From assembly GCF_006542765.1 (NCBI RefSeq), contig NZ_SKCD01000066.1, forward strand, positions 248,001 through 312,000: a stretch of DNA of 64,000 nt, given 5' to 3'. Shown here in pieces: positions 1 through 8,382 of the stretch. Below the pieces are notes generated by a model. The model was not told where the DNA came from. It saw nothing but the letters and a program-made list of their open reading frames with translations, and made no database searches. This DNA is from Paenibacillus luteus (GTDB lineage Bacteria; Bacillota; Bacilli; Paenibacillales; Paenibacillaceae). The translations under genes were made by a program, and so were the position numbers. Every line of letters begins with the position of its first letter. Position 1 is the first letter of the stretch.

Positions 1-1
1 G

Positions 2-1114
2 CTCGATCGTGAAGACGGTCTTATTTTACACTATACATCAGGTTCTACGGGGAAGCCAAAGGGTGTCTACCATGTGCAAAATGCAATGGTACAGCATTTG
101 TACACAGGCCAGGTTGTGCTCGACCTGAAAGAGAATGATATTTACTGGTGTACAGCTGACCCAGGCTGGGTTACGGGTACTTCATATGGTATTTTTGGTC
201 CATGGCTAAATGGCGCAACGAATGTCATACGCGGGGGACGTTTCAGTCCTAGCGACTGGTACAGCGTCATTCAAAAATACAGTGTAACCGTTTGGTACAG
301 CGCACCAACCGCGTTCCGCATGCTTATGGGTGCGGGTGACGATATCTCCCAGCAGTTCAACCTGTCCAGCTTGCGGCATGTATTAAGCGTCGGCGAGCCT
401 CTGAATCCGGAGGTTGTACGTTGGGGCTTGAAGGTGTATGGTCAACGAATTCACGATACATGGTGGATGACGGAAACCGGAGGCCAACTCATCTGCAACT
501 ACCCTAGCATGGATATTAAACCTGGATCTATGGGAAAACCTTTACCTGGCATAAAAGCAGCCATTATCGATGACAGCGGTAATGAAGTACCGCCTTATCG
601 TATGGGGAATCTGGCCATTCAGACTCCTTGGCCATCGATGATGCGCAAGGTGTGGAATAACCCGTCCAAGTATGAGGAGTATTTTTATCTCAAAGGCTGG
701 TATATCTCAGGAGATTCAGCGTATATGGATGAGGACGGATATTTCTGGTTCCAGGGGCGCATAGATGATGTCATTAACACAGCAGGAGAGCGCGTAGGGC
801 CGTTTGAGGTCGAGAGCAAGCTTGTTGAGCATCCAGCAGTGGCAGAGGCAGGCGTAATCGGTAAGCCAGATCCGATGCGCGGAGAAATCATTAAAGCGTT
901 TATTGCGCTTCGTGAAGGCTATGAAGCATCCGATGAACTGAAGCAGGAAATTTCCCAGTTTGTAAAAGTGGGCTTATCCGCTCATGCGGCTCCTAGAGAA
1001 ATCGAATTCAAGGATAAGCTTCCGAAGACGCGCAGCGGAAAAATCATGCGACGAGTACTTAAAGCATGGGAGCTGAATCTGCCAACGGGAGATTTGTCTA
1101 CGATTGAAGATTAA
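2..1114 (+). CDS. acsA: Acetyl-CoA synthetase (AMP-forming), 5' part outside window
   Basis: Activates acetate to acetyl-CoA through an acetyl-adenylate; cytoplasmic. The frame is open from the window edge, so only about the last 370 residues of a protein usually near 570 residues are visible. The ANL-family P-loop YTSGSTGKPKG lies at bases 32-64. The downstream core WYISGDSAYMDEDG and the hinge region QGRIDDVINTAGERVG are intact, as is the C-terminal PKTRSGKIMRR with the adenylation lysine. A strong bidirectional terminator follows. acsA near tyrS and rpsD is the order known from Bacillus subtilis, which favours AcsA over another acyl-CoA ligase. Confidence 0.93.
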   Translation, partial: LDREDGLILHYTSGSTGKPKGVYHVQNAMVQHLYTGQVVLDLKENDIYWCTADPGWVTGTSYGIFGPWLNGATNVIRGGRFSPSDWYSVIQKYSVTVWYSAPTAFRMLMGAGDDISQQFNLSSLRHVLSVGEPLNPEVVRWGLKVYGQRIHDTWWMTETGGQLICNYPSMDIKPGSMGKPLPGIKAAIIDDSGNEVPPYRMGNLAIQTPWPSMMRKVWNNPSKYEEYFYLKGWYISGDSAYMDEDGYFWFQGRIDDVINTAGERVGPFEVESKLVEHPAVAEAGVIGKPDPMRGEIIKAFIALREGYEASDELKQEISQFVKVGLSAHAAPREIEFKDKLPKTRSGKIMRRVLKAWELNLPTGDLSTIED

Positions 1115-1144
1115 TGAACTCATGAATAAGCAAAAAATAGTAGA

Positions 1145-1183
1145 AGAGAGGATGGCTCCCGTGGGAGTCATCCTCTCTTTTTT
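1145..1183. terminator. Rho-independent terminator between acsA and the VOC gene
   Basis: A near-perfect stem of about 14 bp (AGAGAGGATGGCTC with GAGTCATCCTCTCT) is followed by six T on the plus strand. An A-run upstream lets it also end transcription of the convergent gene. Confidence 0.9.
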
Positions 1184-1194
1184 GACAACAGGGC

Positions 1195-1578
1195 TTAACG
1201 CTGAAACAATTCAACCCATTCACCTTCCGGCCCGCTTACAAAAAAATAACGATACCCATTCGGAAGCGTTGTAATTTCATCATCCAAGAATACAACCTCA
1301 AGCTGTTTCAATCGACTAAATTCAGCTTCAATATCACTAACAGAAACCGCAAAATGATGAACCTTTCCTTCTGTTGGAAGGTTGTCGTTATAACCTCCGA
1401 TCAGTTCCAGCTCGGTTTCGTCAGAATGTCCAAAGCCTAAGAAGGCAAGCTCGATGATGCCGTTCGTATGAGGAATTCGCCCTTTCAACTCAAATCCGAT
1501 GATATTGGTGTAGAAGGCGATGGAAGCCTCCATATCTTGAACCATAATGCCCACGTGATCAATACGCTTTCTTGTCAT
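1195..1578 (-). CDS. VOC (glyoxalase/dioxygenase fold) family protein
   Basis: A 127-residue single-unit protein with two beta-alpha-beta-beta-beta modules of the vicinal-oxygen-chelate fold. Candidate metal ligands are the His in RIDHVGIMV near residue 8, a Glu in the ELELIGG strand, a His in VHHFAVSV and the C-terminal Glu in EWVELFQR, the usual H/E/H/E set. The spread resembles lactoylglutathione lyase and methylmalonyl-CoA epimerase relatives, but the substrate cannot be told from sequence. It is a single gene that converges on acsA and shares its terminator. The start is supported by an AAAGGA-like site just upstream. Confidence 0.8.
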   Translation of the reverse strand: MTRKRIDHVGIMVQDMEASIAFYTNIIGFELKGRIPHTNGIIELAFLGFGHSDETELELIGGYNDNLPTEGKVHHFAVSVSDIEAEFSRLKQLEVVFLDDEITTLPNGYRYFFVSGPEGEWVELFQR

Positions 1579-1723
1579 TGAAGGATAGTCCTTTCTCTAC
1601 TAGGTTTATTAACGTTTATTTGTTGTTTATCAATGTTTTCTATCATAAGGAGAAGGAAATTAGCTGTCAAGTAGGAATTATCGGATTATCTAGAGCACTT
1701 CATTGATTTCTGGAAAAAATGGG

Positions 1724-1751
1724 TTGACAATTGTCGATACGGATTTATAAT
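1724..1751 (+). promoter_or_regulatory. Sigma-A promoter of the aldo/keto reductase gene
   Basis: Perfect TTGACA (1724-1729) and perfect TATAAT (1746-1751) with a 16-bp spacer. It lies about 55 bp before the TTG start at 1806 and shows that an upstream in-frame TTG at 1731 cannot be the start. Confidence 0.85.
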
Positions 1752-1805
1752 GGGAATAGTTCCGAGTATTTTGGTAGGAATTATTGGATAAAGGAGGTTT
1801 ACTTA

Positions 1806-2765
1806 TTGGAAAAGCGTCAATTAGGCAATAGTGAGCTATATCCTTCCGTTATTGGGTTCGGTTCTTGGGCAGCCGGCTTGTCTGGCTGGGGAGAAGTTGA
1901 TCATAACCAAATTGAGAAAGTCGTTCAGCGCGCTTATGAATTAGGGATAACCTTTTTTGATACAGCTCCTGCTTATGGGCTTGGACGTTCCGAGGAAGTG
2001 CTTGGCAAGGCGTTACAGCCTTTCCGAGAGCATATTATTATTGCAACCAAAGCAGGATTGGTATGGAATGAGCAAGGCCGATTTAGTATAAACGTAACGA
2101 AGCAGAATATCGTTCGCGAGGTAGAAGAGAGCTTGCGGCGCTTAAATACGGATTATATTGATTTGTATCAGCTTAATTTCCCGGATTCCAGTGGGAAAAC
2201 AACAGTCGAAGAAACGTTTGATACGTTAAATGAATTGGTGAAACAAGGGAAAATCCGTTATATAGGCGTATCGAATTTTAATGTGCAGCAGCTAGTAGCT
2301 GCACAAACTGTTAGCCATGTTGTATCGCTGCAATCACCCTATAATTTGTTCCAGCGGGATGTGGAGCATGCGGCTTTGCCGTACGCCAAGCAGCAGAAAA
2401 TAGGGTTTATTCCTTATAGTCCGTTGGCGCAAGGGCTGTTGACCGGCAAATTCAATTATTTAACCAGGCTCCCGGAAACGGATGTCCGAGCACAGTTGAA
2501 TCCGTTATTTTCCGAAAAGCAATTTGTTAAAAATCTTGTTATTGTTGAAACCTTTACCGGCATTGCCCGTGCCATTGGCAAGCCGCTGAGCCAGGTTGCG
2601 ATTAATTGGCTGCTGTACAGAAATGAAATTTCTACGGTGATTGCAGGAGCCAAAACGGCTAAACAGGTGGAGGAAAACGCCGCTTCCATAAAGTGGAAGC
2701 TGTCTAGAGAGGATTATGAGCAAGTGAGTCGATTATTTGAGACGGATTCCTCTTATGTGATATAA
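1806..2765 (+). CDS. Aldo/keto reductase
   Basis: A 320-residue (alpha/beta)8 NADPH-dependent oxidoreductase of the Tas/YhdN-like group. The start is TTG 1806, eight bases after AAAGGAGG (1790-1797); the longer frame from 1731 would begin inside the promoter. Catalytic Asp and Tyr are in FFDTAPAYGLG and Lys is in IATKAG. The position usually held by the catalytic His (QxHxPD) reads LYQLNFPD, so His is replaced by Asn. Cofactor-binding elements GVSNFN, PYSPLAQGLLTG and a late VIAGAKTAKQVEEN segment are present. The substrate is unknown. It is monocistronic with its own promoter and terminator. Confidence 0.87.
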   Translation: MEKRQLGNSELYPSVIGFGSWAAGLSGWGEVDHNQIEKVVQRAYELGITFFDTAPAYGLGRSEEVLGKALQPFREHIIIATKAGLVWNEQGRFSINVTKQNIVREVEESLRRLNTDYIDLYQLNFPDSSGKTTVEETFDTLNELVKQGKIRYIGVSNFNVQQLVAAQTVSHVVSLQSPYNLFQRDVEHAALPYAKQQKIGFIPYSPLAQGLLTGKFNYLTRLPETDVRAQLNPLFSEKQFVKNLVIVETFTGIARAIGKPLSQVAINWLLYRNEISTVIAGAKTAKQVEENAASIKWKLSREDYEQVSRLFETDSSYVI

Positions 2766-2776
2766 GGCTTGGGTTC

Positions 2777-2817
2777 AAAAAAAAGGCAGCAGCCTCGGAA
2801 GAGGCTGCTGCCTTTTT
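2777..2817. terminator. Bidirectional terminator, aldo/keto reductase and PBP genes
   Basis: A 16-bp perfect stem (AAAAGGCAGCAGCCTC and its complement) with a GGAA tetraloop, A-run before and T-run after; it serves both convergent genes. Confidence 0.9.
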
Positions 2818-2841
2818 GATTAATATTTTACCTAATGCGGA

Positions 2842-5800
2842 TTAACTCACGGTTTGCTTTGAAGATGGAGCTGACTCGCCGTTTACGTTCTCCGATGTCA
2901 CATAGAAGGCTCCTGTGATCAATGGAGCCACATACTCAAAGCTTGTTTCGGAAGTGGACCCGATTTTTGTATATTTGCCATCGTTATTTTGGCTGTAGTA
3001 CACATGATATTGGGTTACCTGATCAGATACGCTATTAGACGACCAGGTTAAGCGTACGCTGAGATCGGATTTCGCTGCTTTTACGCCAGTTGGTGCAGAG
3101 GGAGCTGACGTTGCTCCAGTCTCATTGCCTGATCCGTTCCCACTGCCATTTCCGCTACCGTTATTCCCGCCTCCGTTGCCGTTATTACCATTATCGCCAC
3201 CCGCTGGTGGATCTGGCACGACTGGAGTGCTGCCATACTGCATCAATTGGCTTGGCGCCGATTCCTTGCCGGCCACGTCGACAGCAGTTACATAAAAGGT
3301 TTGGGAGCCCGATGCGTATAGTTTCATACGCTTCTCAGCACCTAAAATAATGGATTCGCCTTGCTTCTCATAGGTTCCCTGACTTGTCGACTTGTAGACG
3401 CGGTATCCGACAACGTCTTTGGCCGAACTGTCATTAAAGGTTAAGATGAGCGCTCCATCTGTTGATTGCAGCTTCACAATGGAAGGAGGCGGCGGTGCTG
3501 CTCCGTCATCGACCCTTGGATCATTTTTCGAAGGGGCATTGTTCTCTGCATCTGCTGGCAAGTAGACCTCAAGTGCTCGGCGGCTGCTTGCAGGAAGCTT
3601 CGACTGTGCTGTCTTAATCTCATCCATCAGTTCATCAAGCGGCTTCTTCCGCTTAATCACGATTTTTTCTTTCACCATGTCACTTGGCGTCGCAGGATTT
3701 GGTACATAATTGACGCCTTCGTAGGTGATATATGCCATCTTAACAAGGGCATCATCGGCTTTCTTCGGAATATATTTTTTATTGAACCAGTCGGTTACCA
3801 TCATACCGGCCTCTTTGGTCAACTTGCTTGGAAGTAAACCGCTGGCACTGGAGACTGTTGCTTTAACGATGCCTTCAGGGCGCTCGAATTTGTCAGTGAC
3901 GAACATCTCCGGCTTTGTCTCGACCAATTTGTTCATAATAAGGGCCCATATGGAACGCGCTCTTGCTTTACCTTCCTCGGACAAGGAGTTGACTTGCTCC
4001 TCATAACCTGCCCACACACCCAGTGTCACGTCCGGCGAGAAGCCCATAAACCAAACATCACCATAGCTTTGCGTTGATCCCGTTTTTCCTGCAATTGGAA
4101 TTTCGCCATACTTGTCGAATTGCTTCTTCAGCTTGTTGGCGGAACCGTTGCTGGCGGAAATAACCGTTGAAAGCATATCGGTCATTAGGAAAGCCGTTTG
4201 CTCCGAAAATACTTGCTTTGGCTCTACTTTATGCTCGTATACGATCTTGCCGTTGGCATCCGTAATTTTAGATATCATATAGGCATCATTGAAAACACCT
4301 TTGTTAGGAATAGCTCCGTAAGCATTCGTAAGTTCCTCTACGGATACCCCGATGCTTAATCCGCCAATTACGCCAGTTTGCGCATAAGCATCCTCGGGTT
4401 GAAGGGTCGTAATGCCAAGCTTTTTGACAAAGCTCCAGGCATTTTCAATTTTAACCTCTTCATTGAATATTTTCAGAGCTGGAAGATTCAATGAACGATT
4501 TAAAGCTTCACGGGCAGTTACAAGACCAGCGAATTTTCGGTTGACGTTCATTGGAATATGGAAGCCCTTTTGACCATCCTTCAGTACCATTGGCGCATCA
4601 TCGATGATGCTGGCTGGCTGGATGATGCCCATGTCGATCGCTGGAAGATAAGCGGCCAATGTTTTCATGGTTGAACCTGGCTGTCTCGTCATCTGGGTCG
4701 CGTAATTAAGCTGCTCCTCATAGAAGTCGCGCCCTTCTAGCATTCCGACGATCGCGCCGGTTTTGTGATCCAGCATAACGGCTGCAATCTGTTCTAAGCC
4801 TTTCTTCTCGCTGAAAGGGGAGAAGTTATCGGCATTGGTCCCGATTTCGCGCATCAGCTGATAAATATCCTTGTCGATCGTCGTATAGACATGATAACCG
4901 CCGCGAAGCAGATGCTCGCGAGCCTCTTCGATGAGAGGAGCGTTTTCTTTTTTTCGTAGATCGGCTTTCGTTAAAGTGCTATCTTGCTGCATCAGCATAA
5001 TTTCCGCTGCTTGCCGCTCAGATTCGAGCATTAAATAAGGATAAGTAGTATAGGCCTTCTCAGACGGCTCGGCAAGCGTTTTACGAATATCGAATTTGAG
5101 AGCTTCGTCGTATTCTAGCTGAGTGATACGGCCAGTCTCGAACATTCTCTTCAGGACCGTCCGCTGACGGCCTAAAGCAAGGTCAAAGCCAGCTTGATTG
5201 AATTGTCCTTTGCCCGTAAACGCGGTATACGCAGAAGGACGCTGCGGAAGCCCCGCTAAATAGGCGGATTGGGCTAAATTCAGTTGGTTAAGATCGGAAA
5301 TGTTAAATATGCCTTTGGCAGCAGCTTTAATTCCGAACAGATTATAGCCGGTTGAACCGTTGCCAAACGGCACTTTATTCAAATAAGCGGCCAAAATCTC
5401 TTTTTTCGTCAAATACCGTTCCATCCGCAGCGATAAGAAAATCTCCTTGATTTTGCGGCTATCGGTTTTGTCCAAACTGAGAAACACGCGCCGTGCGAGC
5501 TGCTGCGTCAGTGTGCTGCCCCCGGTCTGCGTATCTTCATTTAGCAGCTTCTGCTTGACGGCACGGCCAAGCCCGTTGATGTCTACGCCTTTATGCTCGA
5601 AAAAATTGTTGTCTTCAATACCAAGCACGGCATTGATGACTTGTGGCGGTAGATCATCATATGTAATGATCATCCGGTCTTCAGAGGTTCTTAGCTGCCC
5701 GACAAGAGAATCGTCATTGAAGTATACAAAGCCGGTTATTGCATTTTCCCCAACTTTTTCTTCAATAACGGTTCGTGGTCTTATTTCTTCGTTTTTCACG

Positions 5801-5958
5801 AGTGCTGCCACATAGCCGGTCACAGCGCCTCCGGCAAGCAAACCGATGAAGATTCCGAAATATACCATCCATTTTACTGTTATAAAAGTTACAATTCCGA
5901 AAGTACGCCACTTGCTTCGTTTGACTGGCGTCGGTTTTTGTTCTTCTTGCATGTTCAT
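2842..5958 (-). CDS. Class A penicillin-binding protein (PBP1A/1B family) with C-terminal FN3 domains
   Basis: Bifunctional peptidoglycan glycosyltransferase/transpeptidase, 1038 residues, anchored by one N-terminal membrane segment (about 19-50). GT51 motifs: EDNNFFEHKG with the catalytic Glu near 114, GGSTLTQQLARR and RMERYLTKKEILAAYLN. Transpeptidase motifs: STMK (nucleophile Ser), SLN and KTGS. A linker, a fibronectin III-like domain, a Gly/Asn/Ser spacer of about 35 residues and a second FN3-like domain follow. The start is ATG 5958, preceded closely by GGAGGAGGAG; a longer frame to 6060 runs into the promoter region. A TATAAT-type -10 is at 5984-5989. B. subtilis PonA also ends in an FN3-like region. 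Confidence 0.93.
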   Translation of the reverse strand: MNMQEEQKPTPVKRSKWRTFGIVTFITVKWMVYFGIFIGLLAGGAVTGYVAALVKNEEIRPRTVIEEKVGENAITGFVYFNDDSLVGQLRTSEDRMIITYDDLPPQVINAVLGIEDNNFFEHKGVDINGLGRAVKQKLLNEDTQTGGSTLTQQLARRVFLSLDKTDSRKIKEIFLSLRMERYLTKKEILAAYLNKVPFGNGSTGYNLFGIKAAAKGIFNISDLNQLNLAQSAYLAGLPQRPSAYTAFTGKGQFNQAGFDLALGRQRTVLKRMFETGRITQLEYDEALKFDIRKTLAEPSEKAYTTYPYLMLESERQAAEIMLMQQDSTLTKADLRKKENAPLIEEAREHLLRGGYHVYTTIDKDIYQLMREIGTNADNFSPFSEKKGLEQIAAVMLDHKTGAIVGMLEGRDFYEEQLNYATQMTRQPGSTMKTLAAYLPAIDMGIIQPASIIDDAPMVLKDGQKGFHIPMNVNRKFAGLVTAREALNRSLNLPALKIFNEEVKIENAWSFVKKLGITTLQPEDAYAQTGVIGGLSIGVSVEELTNAYGAIPNKGVFNDAYMISKITDANGKIVYEHKVEPKQVFSEQTAFLMTDMLSTVISASNGSANKLKKQFDKYGEIPIAGKTGSTQSYGDVWFMGFSPDVTLGVWAGYEEQVNSLSEEGKARARSIWALIMNKLVETKPEMFVTDKFERPEGIVKATVSSASGLLPSKLTKEAGMMVTDWFNKKYIPKKADDALVKMAYITYEGVNYVPNPATPSDMVKEKIVIKRKKPLDELMDEIKTAQSKLPASSRRALEVYLPADAENNAPSKNDPRVDDGAAPPPPSIVKLQSTDGALILTFNDSSAKDVVGYRVYKSTSQGTYEKQGESIILGAEKRMKLYASGSQTFYVTAVDVAGKESAPSQLMQYGSTPVVPDPPAGGDNGNNGNGGGNNGSGNGSGNGSGNETGATSAPSAPTGVKAAKSDLSVRLTWSSNSVSDQVTQYHVYYSQNNDGKYTKIGSTSETSFEYVAPLITGAFYVTSENVNGESAPSSKQTVS

Positions 5959-6026
5959 GACTCCTCCTCCAAATAGCACACCTATTATAACATAAATCGC
6001 CAAAGTAACGCATTGTTTAACAACAA

Positions 6027-6055
6027 TTGACTTCGATAGAACCCTATGGTATAAC
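6027..6055 (+). promoter_or_regulatory. Sigma-A promoter of the tyrS T-box leader
   Basis: TTGACT (6027-6032), 17-bp spacer, TATAAC (6050-6055). It is placed just before the T-box leader and divergent from the PBP gene. Confidence 0.7.
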
Positions 6056-6063
6056 TTCAATTA

Positions 6064-6402
6064 ATGTTTCATCTAATCAAAGCTATGAAGGGCACGAGTA
6101 GACAGCGAATCGTCATTGCAGAGAGCCGGTGGTTGCTGAGAACCGGTATGCGCCGCTTGTTGAATTACCGCCTGGAGCTAAGTGAAGGAACCGTATGCTC
6201 TGTTTATCAGTTGTAGTCCAGCCATGGCTAGAAGCCAGTGGACCGCTGAATGAGCCGTAGTAGTTCACTTCGGAGACCGTCTCCGTTATCAACAACGAAG
6301 TGAGAGCGACGTCTTTTTTGTCTAAAAGGCAGGCGTGCTCTAACGAGGGTGGTACCGCGAGCTAATCCTTCTCGTCCCTTGGGGCTGGAAGGATTTTTTA
6401 TG
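6064..6402 (+). ncRNA. T-box leader (tyrosyl-tRNA sensing) of tyrS
   Basis: A structured leader of about 340 nt. The conserved antiterminator T-box core GAGGGTGGTACCGCG is at 6345-6359 and is followed by a terminator hairpin (6364-6399). The upstream AGTAGA K-turn-like sequence near 6098 and the GAGAGCCGGTGG...GAACCGG stem are typical of Stem I. The basal helix may pair AGGGCA with TGCTCT; this places TAT (6194-6196) as the probable Tyr specifier, with TAC (6166-6168) as the alternative. In this family uncharged tRNA stabilises the antiterminator, so tyrS should be induced by tyrosine starvation. Confidence 0.93.
6364..6399 (+). terminator. T-box regulated terminator
   Basis: AATCCTTC pairs with GAAGGATT across a GC-rich loop, then a T-run (6394-6399). 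It is mutually exclusive with the antiterminator formed by 6345-6359. Confidence 0.85.
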
Positions 6403-6436
6403 TCTATATAGACGCATACGGAGGAGGAAAAGTTTT

Positions 6437-7693
6437 ATGGTGAAGTGGGAAAGTTTATCGCAGGAGCAGCAGTCAGAGGTGGAACGCCAGCTATCGGTTA
6501 TTCGGCGCGGCGTTGTGGAGATCGTACCGGAGGAAGAATTGAAAAATAAAATAGCGAATGCTGTTGCAACAGGAAAGCCTCTTAAGGTCAAGCTGGGTCT
6601 TGATCCTTCAGCGCCGGATATTCATATCGGGCATACCGTTGTCTTGCATAAGCTGCGGCAATTTCAGGAGTTTGGCCATGAGGTGCAGCTTTTGATCGGT
6701 GATTTTACCGGAAGGATCGGTGATCCGACAGGGAAGTCAGAGACGCGGAAGCAGCTGACGGAAGAAGATGTGAAACGGAACGCGGAAACCTACCAGACGC
6801 AAATTTACAAAATATTGGACCCGAACAAAACAAAACTTTACTACAATTCGGAATGGCTGGCACCTCTTAATTTTGCGGATGTCGTCAACCTGGCTGCGAA
6901 ATTAACGGTCGCACGCATGATGGAGCGTGACGATTTTACCAAGCGCTATACGACCGGCTTGCCGATCAGCGTTCATGAATTTTTCTACCCGCTTATGCAG
7001 GGCTACGATTCCGTTGCACTGGAATCGGACGTAGAGCTCGGAGGAACGGATCAGAAGTTCAACCTGCTTATGGGCAGAACCCTGCAGAAGGAATACGGCA
7101 AACCGGCACAAGTTGCTATTATGACACCGCTGATAGAAGGCTTGGACGGCGTCAATAAAATGAGCAAGAGCCTAGGTAATTACATTGGCATCGATGAGGA
7201 ACCGAATCAGATCTATGGGAAGTCGATGTCCATTCCTGATGAGCTTATGTTCAAGTACTACGAGCTGGCCACCGATTTGAGCAATGAAGAGCTTGCCGGA
7301 TTGAAATTCGGCCTGGAAGACGGCAGCGTTCACCCGAGGGATGCCAAAATGCAGCTGGCCGCAACATTCGTTCGGATGTATCACGGGGAAGAAGCTGCGA
7401 AAGCAGCCGAAAACCATTTTATTACCGTTTTTCAGCAGCGTGCGCTTCCTGAAGACATTGAAGAGGTCGCAGTGCCGCAAGGTGAGCTTAATCACGGACA
7501 AATACGCATTGTAAGGCTTCTTACTTTGCTAGGCTTGCAGCCGACGAGCAGTGAAGCAAGGCGAAGCGTTCAGCAGGGTGCTGTGCGTATTAATGAAGAA
7601 AAAATAACGGATGTTAATGCGGAAGTTGCTCCAAAGGACGGGGATGTCCTTCAGGTAGGCAAGCGCAAATTTGTAAAACTTATATTGGCATAG
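6437..7693 (+). CDS. tyrS: Tyrosyl-tRNA synthetase (TyrZ-type)
   Basis: Charges tRNA-Tyr with tyrosine; cytoplasmic, 418 residues. Class I signatures are DIHIGHT (HIGH) and KMSKS, an S4 RNA-binding domain fills the last 65 residues (SSEARRSVQQGAVRINEEK), and the Rossmann fold begins with KLGLDPSAPD. The canonical HIGH and KMSKS spellings, rather than the altered KFGKT of B. stearothermophilus TyrS, place it with the second bacterial TyrRS subfamily (B. subtilis TyrZ). ATG 6437 follows GGAGGAGG by about nine bases. The T-box leader upstream fits regulation by tRNA-Tyr charging. Confidence 0.95.
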   Translation: MVKWESLSQEQQSEVERQLSVIRRGVVEIVPEEELKNKIANAVATGKPLKVKLGLDPSAPDIHIGHTVVLHKLRQFQEFGHEVQLLIGDFTGRIGDPTGKSETRKQLTEEDVKRNAETYQTQIYKILDPNKTKLYYNSEWLAPLNFADVVNLAAKLTVARMMERDDFTKRYTTGLPISVHEFFYPLMQGYDSVALESDVELGGTDQKFNLLMGRTLQKEYGKPAQVAIMTPLIEGLDGVNKMSKSLGNYIGIDEEPNQIYGKSMSIPDELMFKYYELATDLSNEELAGLKFGLEDGSVHPRDAKMQLAATFVRMYHGEEAAKAAENHFITVFQQRALPEDIEEVAVPQGELNHGQIRIVRLLTLLGLQPTSSEARRSVQQGAVRINEEKITDVNAEVAPKDGDVLQVGKRKFVKLILA

Positions 7694-7704
7694 TCGCTCT
7701 AAAT

Positions 7705-7747
7705 AAACTTGTTGAATTAATATCATTCAACAAGTTTTCTTTTTTTG
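7705..7747 (+). terminator. tyrS terminator
   Basis: A 13-bp stem AAACTTGTTGAAT / ATTCAACAAGTTT with a short AT-rich loop, ending in a T-run. Confidence 0.85.
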
Positions 7748-7772
7748 GAAACAAAATCCCAATTCAAACGTA
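7747..7772 (+). promoter_or_regulatory. Candidate ECF sigma-W-like promoter before nfeD-floT
   Basis: GGAAAC (7747-7752), exactly 16 bases, then CGTA (7769-7772), close to the sigma-W consensus TGAAAC-N16-CGTA. The homologous B. subtilis operon (yuaF-floT) belongs to the sigma-W regulon. The assignment is by pattern only. Confidence 0.5.
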
Positions 7773-7824
7773 TTAAATAACGGAAGCACTAACAGGTTCT
7801 GGATACTATGAGAGGAGGATGAAG

Positions 7825-8355
7825 TTGGAGACACTATTTATGTCATGTCTAGTCGGAGGAATTCTTTACGCGCTCGTGAGTGTGATTTTTGGGGATTGGC
7901 TGGGGCAGGCGCTGGACGGTGCGCTCGATTTTCTATCGTTAGACGGTCATTCATGGCTGTCACCGACTGCCCTTGTGGGGGGGATTACCGTCTTTGGCGG
8001 TGCTGGCCTTATGCTTCAGCGGTACACAAGCTTCGGCGTGCTGCCCGTTCTCATTATGGCTTTGCTCATTGCGCTTATTGCGGGAACTGCAGTATTTTTT
8101 CTCTATATTAAGCCGATGGAGCAGAGCGAGAATTCCATTGCTTTCTCCATGCATGGACTATCGGGGATGATGGCGGATGTGCTTACGCCCATTCCTGCCG
8201 CAGGCTATGGGGAAGTGATGGTCAAGGTCGGAGCAGGCTTCACGAATCAAATCGCGGCTAGCTTCGATGGTGTGGATATCGCTGGCGGATCAAAGGTCGT
8301 CGTCGTGGAGGTCAAAGATAGTACGCTTTATGTTTCAGAGATCAATCTATCCTAA
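7825..8355 (+). CDS. NfeD-like membrane protein (YuaF type)
   Basis: A 176-residue membrane protein with about three hydrophobic segments (residues ~5-25, ~45-65 and ~75-95) and a C-terminal OB-fold-like NfeD domain (GEVMVKVGAG..., SKVVVVEVKDSTLYVSEI). In B. subtilis the YuaF protein is co-expressed with flotillin FloT and affects membrane domain organisation. The start is taken as TTG 7825, seven bases after GAGGAGG; the ATG at 7819 directly abuts the Shine-Dalgarno sequence and looks too close. The flotillin gene begins 27 bases after its stop, so the two form an operon behind a sigma-W-like promoter. Confidence 0.82.
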   Translation: METLFMSCLVGGILYALVSVIFGDWLGQALDGALDFLSLDGHSWLSPTALVGGITVFGGAGLMLQRYTSFGVLPVLIMALLIALIAGTAVFFLYIKPMEQSENSIAFSMHGLSGMMADVLTPIPAAGYGEVMVKVGAGFTNQIAASFDGVDIAGGSKVVVVEVKDSTLYVSEINLS

Positions 8356-8382
8356 TACATGCAGCCGAGAGGAGAAATGTCT

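Noticed and set aside
1731..1805. N-terminal extension of the aldo/keto reductase from TTG 1731
   Set aside because: It starts between the -35 and -10 boxes of a strong promoter; AAAGGAGG before TTG 1806 is the real initiation site.
5959..6060. Extended N-terminus of the PBP
   Set aside because: The extension runs across a TATAAT-like element and lacks a ribosome-binding site; GGAGGAGGAG directly precedes ATG 5958.
6113..6295. 60-codon minus-strand frame before tyrS
   Set aside because: It lies in the T-box Stem I region; the conserved RNA element explains the sequence.
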